From assembly GCA_022566355.1 (NCBI GenBank), contig JADFJB010000170.1, positions 1 to 6,993 of the forward strand: a stretch of 6,993 nucleotides of DNA, in the 5' to 3' direction. The translations under genes and the position numbers were made by a program. Below the pieces are notes generated by a model. That model saw only the letters and a program-made list of their open reading frames with translations. It was not told the origin of the DNA and searched no databases. This document shows, piece after piece, positions 1 through 6,993 of this stretch (positions within the stretch are counted from its first letter, which is position 1; each line of letters starts with the position of its first letter). The DNA comes from a candidate division KSB1 bacterium (GTDB lineage: Bacteria > Zhuqueibacterota > JdFR-76 > DREG01).

Positions 1-235
1 TTCTAAAAAATTTTGAAACATAAAAACAAATACTTATGAGAGCGATTGAATCGGTATCCCACCTTTTTAGAATGAACTCATTATTAATATAAGCACATTT
101 TTAGATTGTGAAATCGGGTAACCCCTGAAAGTTAGGTACAAAAACCTTAGACACTATAAGGAAAGTCGAAAGTATTTGGGTAGAAATGTAGTATTGGATA
201 GGGAAAATACGGTCTATGATTAATTTTGTATAAGA
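1..235. other. AT-rich intergenic region after the RND gene
   Basis: No convincing coding region lies here: all frames carry frequent stops and the base composition is strongly AT-rich. It contains a weak terminator-like hairpin (140-161), an 11-base odd palindrome CGATTGAATCG at 43-53, and a small GGGTAACCC palindrome around 116-124. A minus-strand ATG at 19-21 opens a frame reading MFQNFLE up to the window edge. It could be the start of the next gene to the left, but seven codons without a clear ribosome binding site are not enough to call it. Confidence 0.6.
140..161 (-). terminator. weak rho-independent-like terminator after the RND gene
   Basis: Read on the minus strand, CCTTA (157-161) pairs with TAAGG (145-149) across a seven-base loop, and five T residues follow directly (140-144). 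It lies about 75 bases past the stop codon of the RND gene, where a terminator would be expected. The stem has only five pairs and is AT-rich, so it would be weak. It may be chance in AT-rich sequence. Confidence 0.3.
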
Positions 236-3200
236 TTAATAATTCTTTTTTCCGGATAACAAACGATATATTGCTGGTGTAACAAACAGCACAAAAAATG
301 CAGAAGTGGTAAGTCCCCCTATAGTTGATAAAGCAAGAGTTCCCCACAATCGAGATTCACCTCCTGAGATAACCAAAGGTAATAAACCGAATACGGTTGT
401 CATTGTAGTCATTAAGATAGGGCGCAATCGTTGCGAAGCCCCCTCAATAATAGCTTTTCGAATTGAAGTTCCATTTTTGTGTAGATTTGAAATCTTGGCA
501 ACCATCAATATTGCGTTATTAACGACAATGCCGCTAAGCAAAATAACGCCTATATATGCTGAGCGGTCGAAATTAGTCTCAGTTAGCCAAAAGATCAAGA
601 ATACTCCAATCAAACCCAATGGTACGGTTAGCATGATAATAAAAGGTTTTACCAGGCTTTCGTAGAGCGCTGCAACTACCATAAATACCAGGAGAAAAGA
701 AATTACAAAAATGGTGTAAATTTCCTTCTCTTCTTCTTCACTCAGGAACCATTTTGGCCGTTCCAATTTATAACCTGGCGGTAATTCGGTATTTTCAATA
801 ATCCCATCTACCAATTGATTGCCAAACTTGTATGGCCCCCGGTATTCAAAAGTTACCCAACGTTGGTATTGCTGGTTCTCCCGAACAATTTCCGATTGAA
901 CTTGTACTTCAACGATGGATGCAATCTCGTTTAACCTGACGCTTTCTCCTCCTCCGGATCGGATGGTTACGGAATATAAATCCTGCAGATCGAAATCTTT
1001 AAAGTCTGCATATTTGATGCGGTAAATCTGCTCCTTTCCTTCCAACCGAATTTTCTGCCAACTTTGATTTTCGCGCAAGTAAGCCGATACCTGGCTGAGG
1101 ACATCGCTGACAGTAAGACCATATTTGGATAAACCTGCATGCTTGACTTTTAGGATGGTCTCTGTTTGATCGCCAACACCCCGAAATCTGCCGGAACCAG
1201 ATGTATTGATTTCACGAATCCTCGCATTTCGCTGTAATTTACTGCCCAAATCTTCAGCAATTTTACGGACTTCAGCAAAATTATATCCCAATACTTGAAT
1301 ACGAAAATTTGGTGCAGAACCACCTAGTCCCGAATAAAATCCCGGTCCGAAGCCATATACACTAATGCCAATTCCTGCAAACCGGCTGGCCAAAACCATC
1401 AACTGTTCTTTTAAGATTAAGGGGTAGGCGGTCATTTGTTGCGATTTTAAAAAGTCTATCCGGATTTTCACACGTTCCGGGAATACATTTGTTGTCACCC
1501 GTTTAATGCCTTCTAATCCAACCACTTTATCTTCGAACACATGGGCAATATCATCGGCACGCTGCAATTGAGCGCCTTTGGGCATTCGTACAGAGCATTC
1601 CAAGTAAGTGCCGCCGCCAAAGCTCCAAATCCTGCCTTTGGTTACATTTTTATCGAAGTTATAATAGGCATAAAAAAAAAGTCCAACAGTAAGAAGAACC
1701 GTAAGTAATGGCCATCTTATTGACCATTGTAACGCGACTTGATAATAGTGATCAAGATGTTTAGCGCCAGACTTTGCATGAAGGGTTGTTCGAGCCGCAA
1801 CCGCCGGCGTGAACAGAAGTGCTACCAATAGACTGGACAGTAGCGCAAGGCAGACGGCTAAAGTAAAGGGTAAATAGAATACTCTCAATTCGCCGGTAAG
1901 ATATAGGAAAGGTAAAAAAACCACCACCGTAGTTAGCGTGCTCGCCAACAAAGGTAGAAAAACTTCTTTGGTACCATTCACAGCTGCTTGAATGGCGGGC
2001 AATCCTTTTTCACGGTTAATATGAATATTATCGATGACCACGATAGCATTGTCCACCAGCATACCGAATCCCAATGCTAATCCGGCCAGGGTTAAAATAT
2101 TCAGTGTTAAACCAAAGAAATAAAACAGGTTTAAAGTAAGGAGGATGGCAAATGCTACAGTTGACATGACAAGAAACGGCAGTCTGATACTCCCCAGAAA
2201 AAGGAACAACACAACAAAAATAATAACCAGGCAAAAAGCCGACCTGGATGTGAGAGATTGAAGGTCGCTACGAATTTGTTCGCTTTCGTCATAAATCTTC
2301 AACAGCCGCATTCCCGGTGGTAGTTTCTCTATAAGACTTTTTAATTTTTTGAATGACTCATTAGCTACGGAAATCGTGTTGGTGCCAGGTTCCCGATGGA
2401 GGATTAACGAAACCGAAGGATTGCCATCGATGCGAACCAATTGCTGGACATTTTGGTATGCGCGTTCGACTGTAGCGATTTCACCTAATCGAACAATAGT
2501 ATTGTTGACAGGGATTGGAAGAGCCCGTAGTTCATCGATAGTATAAATCGGGTTGAGGACTATTAAATCTGTTTGTAAACTTTGTTTATCCAAGACGCCG
2601 CCCTGTTTGCGAAGATTAATGTCGCGCATGGCGCTGTGGATCTGGTTCGGTAATATATTTAAATTTGCCATTTTGCGGCGGTCAAGTAAAATATGAATTT
2701 CAAGATCCTGCCCGCCATGAACCAGGACATCAGCAACACCAGGAACGGCTAGCAGGGGATTGCGCAGTTTTTCGAGCGCCATTTGCCGCACTTCATATAA
2801 AGAGTAGGGGCCGGTGAATTGGTAACTCAAGAACGCTTCCTGGCGGAATTCCTCCGGCACAAACTTTTGAATTTGTGGCGTCGTGGCATTGTGTGGAAGA
2901 TTCTCACGAACCAGGGCCAATTGTTCGGATAGCCGAAGCGCTGCAAAATCGATGCGTGTATCTCGGGTAAACTCCACGTCAACCTGCGACCGACCCTCCC
3001 GGGAAATGGAGGTGAGATTTTGCACACCTGGCAGACTGGCAACCACAGCTTCTATGGGCGAGGTGATAAATGCTTCTACAGCTTCCGGAGATGCGTTTGG
3101 CCAGGTCGTATGAACTGCTAATTTTGGCAGCTCCGCTTTGGGGGTTAATTCTAATGGCAGCCTAAAAGCAGAATAGATGCCTGTAACCACGATCACCAGC

Positions 3201-3253
3201 ATAAACATACTGACTGCGATGGGCCGGTTGATGATTTTTTGGAGGATAGTCAT
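236..3253 (-). CDS. RND-family efflux permease (HAE1/AcrB-like), inner membrane
   Basis: Complete 1005-residue permease. Members of this family work as inner-membrane trimers that use the proton gradient to export drugs, bile salts or other amphiphiles through a periplasmic adaptor and an outer-membrane channel. The layout is classical: TM1 at about residues 11-31 after a RPIAV start, a periplasmic porter loop to about 332, TM2-6, TM7 at about 513-533, a second periplasmic loop to about 842, and TM8-12 to the end. TM4 carries GMLVDNAIVVIDN with Asp401, the usual proton-carrying position. TM10 has GIVVNNAILMV (Asn912, Asn913) where AcrB has its lysine. The length is near the usual 1010-1050. 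The ATG start matches the family N terminus, but no Shine-Dalgarno site is seen before it. No adaptor or outer-membrane channel gene is visible beside it. The substrate cannot be told; a metal (CusA-type) role is less likely. RND assignment is very sure. Confidence 0.96.
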   Translation of the reverse strand: MTILQKIINRPIAVSMFMLVIVVTGIYSAFRLPLELTPKAELPKLAVHTTWPNASPEAVEAFITSPIEAVVASLPGVQNLTSISREGRSQVDVEFTRDTRIDFAALRLSEQLALVRENLPHNATTPQIQKFVPEEFRQEAFLSYQFTGPYSLYEVRQMALEKLRNPLLAVPGVADVLVHGGQDLEIHILLDRRKMANLNILPNQIHSAMRDINLRKQGGVLDKQSLQTDLIVLNPIYTIDELRALPIPVNNTIVRLGEIATVERAYQNVQQLVRIDGNPSVSLILHREPGTNTISVANESFKKLKSLIEKLPPGMRLLKIYDESEQIRSDLQSLTSRSAFCLVIIFVVLFLFLGSIRLPFLVMSTVAFAILLTLNLFYFFGLTLNILTLAGLALGFGMLVDNAIVVIDNIHINREKGLPAIQAAVNGTKEVFLPLLASTLTTVVVFLPFLYLTGELRVFYLPFTLAVCLALLSSLLVALLFTPAVAARTTLHAKSGAKHLDHYYQVALQWSIRWPLLTVLLTVGLFFYAYYNFDKNVTKGRIWSFGGGTYLECSVRMPKGAQLQRADDIAHVFEDKVVGLEGIKRVTTNVFPERVKIRIDFLKSQQMTAYPLILKEQLMVLASRFAGIGISVYGFGPGFYSGLGGSAPNFRIQVLGYNFAEVRKIAEDLGSKLQRNARIREINTSGSGRFRGVGDQTETILKVKHAGLSKYGLTVSDVLSQVSAYLRENQSWQKIRLEGKEQIYRIKYADFKDFDLQDLYSVTIRSGGGESVRLNEIASIVEVQVQSEIVRENQQYQRWVTFEYRGPYKFGNQLVDGIIENTELPPGYKLERPKWFLSEEEEKEIYTIFVISFLLVFMVVAALYESLVKPFIIMLTVPLGLIGVFLIFWLTETNFDRSAYIGVILLSGIVVNNAILMVAKISNLHKNGTSIRKAIIEGASQRLRPILMTTMTTVFGLLPLVISGGESRLWGTLALSTIGGLTTSAFFVLFVTPAIYRLLSGKKNY

Positions 3254-3312
3254 ATTTCAATAAATTTAAATTAATGACTTTAATAATTTCTTTCAACCTC
3301 AACCCGATACCG

Positions 3313-3323
3313 TTTTACTTCTT
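3313..3323 (-). other. probable frameshift site 2 near the C terminus
   Basis: As written, the second part of the broken gene ends RSKTVSG. Removing one base gives either EGTIEVKRYRVEVERNY (extra A at 3322-3323) or EGTIRSKRYRVEVERNY (A4 instead of A3 at 3313-3316), ending in TAA at 3280-3282. A K-R-Y-x-V/I tail is common at the end of this propeller subfamily. The evidence is the family-like tail only, so this is weaker than site 1. Confidence 0.5.
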
Positions 3324-3620
3324 ATTGTACCTTCTTCATTCGGTTCTATAGTATACACCTTGTCCTTTTTCCACCGAGATCCGGATTCAAAAATTCTACC
3401 TCTTCCCTGAAAAGGAGTTCTTATATTTGTGATCATTTGATAAATAAAACGACCTTCAGCATCTAATACATCTAGCAGAAAATCATCCTGAAGTTTTTTT
3501 GACGTCAAAACCCAAATATTTCCATCCTCACGAATTGCTAAACCTTGAATATCATCATAATATTCAGGTATTGGTTTTGTATATGATGTGCTGTTTAATA
3601 TAAAGCTAGGTCGGTTGCGC

Positions 3621-3625
3621 TTTTT
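3621..3625 (-). other. frameshift site 1: A5 run in the broken propeller gene
   Basis: On the minus strand the sequence reads GAGAAGGAAAAAGCGCAACC. With five A residues the frame runs into TAG five codons after the GAA of this run. With four it reads EKEKRNRPSFIL and stays open for about 100 more codons of propeller-like sequence. The coding signal on both sides is strong, so the shift is real in this sequence; the exact slipped base is inferred. Confidence 0.75.
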
Positions 3626-4538
3626 CCTTCTCTTCAGCTGTTAAATGTGTTGGATTAAATTCGCGTAAAATATTTCGCAACCGATTGCCCTTTTCTCCAA
3701 ATTGTACTATAGAATAACGATTTTGATAGCAAGTAAAAATATTGTTTTTTGCATCGATATCCACATGAACTCTGACGAGATCATCAATTCCTCGTGCTCC
3801 ATCAGCAATAGCAAAAACCGGGTATTCGATTGAAAACAATTCTTCATTAATATTACCCTTTGTATCCATTGTTTTGAAGGTTCTGGTTTCAATTTTGCTT
3901 TCAAAATCGATTTCAGAAATTGAAAATAGAATATTATCTTCTTTTGTGAGTAAAAAGTCCTGTAATCCAGGGAACCTGGGAAAAAGATCGTCAGTTTTAT
4001 AATCAAATAACCTTACTCCCTCTGAATTGAAAACCGTTATCCTCCTGTTTGTACCATCATTGACAATTATTTGATCTTTGGAGTTTATGAGAATCCTATT
4101 CGGAGATTCAAATTCTCCTGGTCCTTGACCTTTCCTGCCGATGGTGAGGGTATAATTTCCACTTAAATCAAACTTCTGGATACGGTGATTGCCTCGATCA
4201 AGAACATAACAATTTCCTTTACTGTCAACATCAATAAACCATGCCCGGTAGAATAAGTAATTCTCATCGGTACTTTCACTTCCTATGCTAAGCTCTTCGA
4301 TGAAATTTAATTTGCGTATTTCTTTGTCAATGGGTGTGGCTGGATTGTGGACTATAGTGACACCATTCTCTTGGTATATTTGAATTTCATCAGAGGCATT
4401 GTTACTGCAAGAAAATAATATCATAGCGGAAATTAAACAGAGTATACTTTTTACTTTTTCCTCCATAACTTTTCAGTCTTTACTTAATTCTCAATTGATA
4501 CTTATGAATAACCGGATTTGGAATACTGCCATCCTCCC

Positions 4539-4904
4539 TCATATCTGGCCATTATCCGTAAACCTGGCTCTTGTTGGTTGCCAACGTACCCCAGGATGAA
4601 TTTGGCTTGCATCCAATTTTCGCAGCAATTCTCCATCCGAATTAAATAATAAAACGTCTCTATGATCATTGATCAGAAACCTTCCTTGTGAACTAACATC
4701 TAAAGAATACCGGTTGCCAATTGGAATGCTGTCTGATAGGGGAATGGAGGCTGAAAGTTGGAACAGGTCATCAAAGGATTCTGCGGCAGCAAAAGTTTGT
4801 TCAAATTCTGGAGAAACATACTTGGGAATATTTTGTCCGAAAACCGGGTCAGAGCCATAAAACATATATAATTGTAAAATGCTGAGAAGAAATATTTTCA
4901 ACAT
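4539..4904 (-). pseudogene. truncated 6-bladed beta-propeller protein (N-terminal remnant)
   Basis: This 121-residue frame begins with a Sec signal peptide (MLKIFLLSILQLYMFYG; cleavage likely after Gly17 or Gly23). It has no lipobox cysteine, so unlike its neighbours it looks periplasmic or secreted. What follows resembles the first propeller blade: SSQGRFLINDHRDVLLFNSDG, then HPGVRWQPTRARFTDNGQI, where intact relatives go on with several more blades. The frame ends in TGA, and only 72 bases separate it from the next gene, so a full propeller of 350-400 residues cannot fit. A +1 slip just before the TGA would add YEGGWQYSKSGYS, then TAA at 4502-4504. It starts 42 bases after the 409-residue gene, with no clear Shine-Dalgarno site. 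Most likely a remnant of an internal deletion; a short functional secreted protein cannot be excluded. Confidence 0.6.
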
Positions 4905-4946
4905 AATTTTACTCTGAAGTCCATTCGAATATCTTTTACTATTTCG

Positions 4947-6176
4947 TTATGGTTTGATTAATCCATAAACCCAAATACTCTCAAAACCATCTTTATCCAA
5001 TTTTTTTCCAAGGATATAATCATTTCCAATTTCATATACTAGAATATTATTATGTATTTTGATTTCAAACAGGTATTGACCATCTTGATTAAAAACCCAC
5101 CAAACTATGGAATTTTTACGGTTAGGCAAGTGTTCCCCGATCCATAAATTGCCGGCATTATCAATGATCATGCTAGAGTAAGCCGGTTTACTTTTTGAAT
5201 CCGGCATATTAGAAAGTAATTTAGCCTGCCTTTTTTTAATATCTGGATCATCAAAATAGCCAATTGTAACATTTTTATCAGCCTCTATCTCTTCTTTGGA
5301 TAAATGTAAATCTACAACACCTACCAATTGGATAATCCGATTCAGTTTACCTGTTGGTGTGTAAACATGAATGTCAAATCTGTCACTGGTACCTATATAT
5401 GCTTTATTTTGGTAAACTGCACTTACTGGAGAATGGCTGTATGGCAAGTTAAATGAAAAAGAAAATATTTCTTTCTCGACAGACATAAAAATTTCCTTTC
5501 CAGGTAAAATAGCTACAGTATCAATCAACATACCAAGGGGTGAATAACGGTAGTACGGTGCCGGGTGGCGTTTTATTCCATTAGATTTATCTCCTCTTTC
5601 CAATCTTGAACTCCAGATAGTAGATATAAATAATGTACCATCAGAAAAGACCTTTACATCACTAAAAGAATGTTTTATATCTCTTTCCAAATTAAAATCT
5701 TCCACAAAAATTCCATGGTTGTCGAATATTGTTACGCGGTAAAGGCTGGCGTCAAATGCAATTAGAGAATCATTTGAGAACTTGTGAATTGATGATAAAC
5801 GGGAAAACTCACCCGGCCCTTTACCGGGTCTGCCGATAACTTTTTTAAAATTACCTTTTTGATCGTAAAACCGCAATTCTCCTGAACCCGAATTCGCTAC
5901 CACAACCCGACCGTCCTCAAATCGCACTGCTCCAATTATACGGAAAAAAGCATCATCGACTAATGAGAGAATTGGTTCTACAGGTATATACCAATTTTTC
6001 TCCTTATGCCAAAGTGGCTCTCGGTTTTCGATTATTTTTATGCCCAAACTGTCTCGTACTGTATTTTGTGCTTGTTGGGTTTCGTTTGATGAACAGGCAA
6101 CAGAACCCAATACCAAGATCAAGCTCAAAGAAAGTAAGAGAATATAATAAAAAATTGTGGTTATGGTAAGCTTCAT
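4947..6176 (-). CDS. 6-bladed beta-propeller lipoprotein, intact
   Basis: Complete 409-residue protein. A lysine-poor N terminus and long hydrophobic stretch lead to the lipobox-like SVAC (Cys28), so it is probably lipid-anchored in the outer membrane or periplasm. The mature part is built of propeller blades: FEDGRVVVANSGSGELRFYD, the family signature GRPGKGPGEF (residues 115-124), SNDSLIAFDASLYRVTIFD, FSDGTLFISTIW, IIDNAGNLWIGEHL. The closing strand, YEIGNDYILGKKLDKDGFES then IWVYGL, matches the usual C terminus of the family (dyilG..D.dG...v.vy.L). The length is normal. The family is known from structures and domain databases, but its ligands are mostly unknown; protein or glycan binding at the envelope is a guess. 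The ATG is supported by a good Shine-Dalgarno site at 6184-6192. It sits between a broken and a partial paralogue, all on one strand. Confidence 0.88.
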   Translation of the reverse strand: MKLTITTIFYYILLLSLSLILVLGSVACSSNETQQAQNTVRDSLGIKIIENREPLWHKEKNWYIPVEPILSLVDDAFFRIIGAVRFEDGRVVVANSGSGELRFYDQKGNFKKVIGRPGKGPGEFSRLSSIHKFSNDSLIAFDASLYRVTIFDNHGIFVEDFNLERDIKHSFSDVKVFSDGTLFISTIWSSRLERGDKSNGIKRHPAPYYRYSPLGMLIDTVAILPGKEIFMSVEKEIFSFSFNLPYSHSPVSAVYQNKAYIGTSDRFDIHVYTPTGKLNRIIQLVGVVDLHLSKEEIEADKNVTIGYFDDPDIKKRQAKLLSNMPDSKSKPAYSSMIIDNAGNLWIGEHLPNRKNSIVWWVFNQDGQYLFEIKIHNNILVYEIGNDYILGKKLDKDGFESIWVYGLIKP

Positions 6177-6183
6177 AAATAAA

Positions 6184-6192
6184 CTTCCTCTT
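6184..6192 (-). promoter_or_regulatory. Shine-Dalgarno site for the 409-residue propeller gene
   Basis: On the minus strand AAGAGGAAG lies seven bases before the ATG at 6174-6176. It is the only clear, well-spaced ribosome binding site in the window and it fixes this start. The AT-rich stretch before it (TATATTTATAAA, about 6210-6222) could hold a -10 element, but no matching -35 is visible. Confidence 0.65.
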
Positions 6193-6238
6193 TATTTTAT
6201 GTCTTTGCGTTTATAAATATAAAATATTCTGAGAAAAC

Positions 6239-6993
6239 TTATTGCATAATCACATTGCCATTTTCGTCTCTCAAATCGATAGAAAATTTTTCAACATGAG
6301 GAAACGGATCATCCGAGGTTAAATAAATATTTCCATTTTTATCTGATAGAATTTGGCGTGTATTATGATTGTTAAAGTATTTTTCAATTGGGATCGTTAA
6401 TATCCAATTTCCGGAAGAATCGAATATATCAATATATTGGCCGGTTTTTACACCCTTCTCGTAACTAATAGGTCTTCTATTTACTAAGACCATTGGAAAC
6501 ACTGTAGCATAGAGACTTATATCACGAATCCCTCCTCCACTTTGCATTAAGAAAGAATTGGGTCTGGTTGGGCTTGGAACTTCATAAGGTGGTCTGATAA
6601 AGGATGCTTTTCTTGAAAAGCTATTTATAGGCTTACCTTCAGAAGATAATACTGAGATTCTGTATGGAAAATAATCTGCATAATAAATAACACCTTCCTT
6701 ATCAAGTACTATATCTGGTCCATTTCCTATCTTAGCTATTAGCAAACTGTCTGCAGTCCGATTACCAAACATCCCAACTAATTGCTCTGTTTTAAAATCA
6801 ATTTTATGGATTGGGCGAGTTCCATATAGACGGAATCCTACAATATATGCTAATCCTTTATGAATTTGGAATTCACATGCTTTCATTATTTTAATGGGAA
6901 GGGTTTTCAAGAAGACGCCATTTCGATCAAATTGCGTCAATCTTCGTAATTCGTAATCCAGCACGAATAAATTATCATTTTCATCCAGTTGTA
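6239..6993 (-). CDS. 6-bladed beta-propeller protein, partial (N terminus outside window)
   Basis: An open frame runs from the right edge (first full codon at 6989-6991) to TAA at 6239-6241, giving about 251 residues of C-terminal sequence. It opens with a typical blade, DENDNLFVLDYELRRLTQFD then NGVFLKTLP. A GTG at 6962-6964 is inside this blade and is not a real start. Further blades are visible: KEGVIYYADYFPYRISVLSSEG, TGQYIDIFDSSGNWILTIP, DKNGNIYLTSDDPFPHVEKF. The GPGEF signature is not in the visible part. It ends DENGNVIMQ and lacks the closing motif of the 409-residue neighbour, so it belongs to a different subgroup. A signal peptide or lipobox would be off the window. The stop is 62 bases before the next gene, consistent with co-transcription. 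Function unknown. Confidence 0.85.
   Translation of the reverse strand, partial: QLDENDNLFVLDYELRRLTQFDRNGVFLKTLPIKIMKACEFQIHKGLAYIVGFRLYGTRPIHKIDFKTEQLVGMFGNRTADSLLIAKIGNGPDIVLDKEGVIYYADYFPYRISVLSSEGKPINSFSRKASFIRPPYEVPSPTRPNSFLMQSGGGIRDISLYATVFPMVLVNRRPISYEKGVKTGQYIDIFDSSGNWILTIPIEKYFNNHNTRQILSDKNGNIYLTSDDPFPHVEKFSIDLRDENGNVIMQ

Larger units (their letters stand above)
3280..4466 (-). pseudogene. 6-bladed beta-propeller lipoprotein, broken by frameshifts
   Basis: The first 286 codons (4466 to the TAG at 3606-3608) encode a lipoprotein. It has a short hydrophobic signal with lipobox LFSC (Cys20), then NHL-like propeller repeats such as CYVLDRGNHRIQKFD and the family signature GRKGQGPGEF (residues 110-119). 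The frame stops inside the propeller after HLTAEEKEK. The protein continues without stops in another frame from about 3620 (RPSFILNSTSYTK, then EDGNIWVLTS, then KVYTIEPNEEGT) to a TGA at 3299. Dropping one A from the run at 3621-3625 joins the two parts. A second one-base correction at 3313-3323 gives a family-like VKRYRVE tail ending in TAA at 3280-3282. The repaired protein would have about 394 residues, close to the intact 409-residue neighbour. The ATG is followed at once by GGAGG, so the true start is uncertain. Either a decaying paralogue or a sequencing error; its role is unknown. Confidence 0.8.

Noticed and set aside
43-53. Odd palindrome CGATTGAATCG as an operator
   Set aside because: Single short copy in AT-rich sequence, not next to a start codon; it is expected by chance at this size.
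306-665. 119-codon plus-strand open frame
   Set aside because: It lies wholly opposite the conserved C-terminal membrane part of the RND gene, has no family pattern, and is a shadow of that gene.
3299-3508. Separate small gene of 69 codons starting at TTG
   Set aside because: The frame is open upstream of the TTG to about 3620 and carries propeller sequence, so it is the C-terminal part of the broken gene and not an independent gene.
3707-4006. 99-codon minus-strand open frame
   Set aside because: It overlaps the propeller gene in another frame and is biased to Ile, Phe and Lys as expected for an out-of-frame reading of AT-rich coding DNA.
5811-5829. Perfect 6-bp GC-rich hairpin ACCCGG / CCGGGT
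   Set aside because: It is inside the intact propeller gene and results from the codons of the GRPGKGPGEF signature; no T run follows directly on the coding strand.
4113-5835. Similar DNA at 4113-4140 and 5808-5835, looking like a dispersed repeat
   Set aside because: Both code for the shared GxxGxGPGEF family signature, so the likeness is paralogy and not a mobile repeat.

Overview
All recognisable genes lie on the minus strand, so transcription runs from high to low coordinates. Two kinds of gene are present. One is a complete inner-membrane RND efflux permease (236-3253). The other is a tandem run of four genes for secreted 6-bladed beta-propeller proteins (3280-6993), two of them lipoproteins with clear lipoboxes. 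Gaps between neighbours are 26 to about 72 bases, with no divergent promoter region, so the block looks like one operon or a few overlapping transcripts.

The host is a Gram-negative, double-membrane bacterium: it has RND efflux, Sec signal peptides and lipoproteins. Tandem families of 6-bladed propeller lipoproteins with the GxGPGEF signature are typical of the Bacteroidota/FCB side of the tree, including Ignavibacteria, Calditrichota and KSB1-like lineages. One good Shine-Dalgarno site (before the gene at 6176) and no obvious Bacteroidota-type promoter lean slightly away from classical Bacteroidota. This is an inference; no rRNA or marker gene is present. The propeller genes look more AT-rich than the RND gene.

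Region by region, going up in coordinate. 1-235 is AT-rich and non-coding, with a weak terminator for the RND gene. 236-3253 is the HAE1-type RND permease. 3280-4466 is a propeller lipoprotein gene broken by one certain and one probable +1 frameshift, each explainable by one extra A. 4539-4904 keeps only the signal peptide and first blade of another propeller gene. 4947-6176 is an intact propeller lipoprotein of 409 residues. 6239-6993 is the C-terminal two thirds of a fourth propeller gene whose start lies beyond the right edge.

The notable feature is that intact, frameshifted and truncated paralogues sit side by side. This suggests an array that expands and decays, or local sequencing errors at A runs. 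No membrane fusion protein or outer-membrane channel is visible next to the RND gene. I found no CRISPR array, transposon, tRNA, rRNA or convincing novel defence system.
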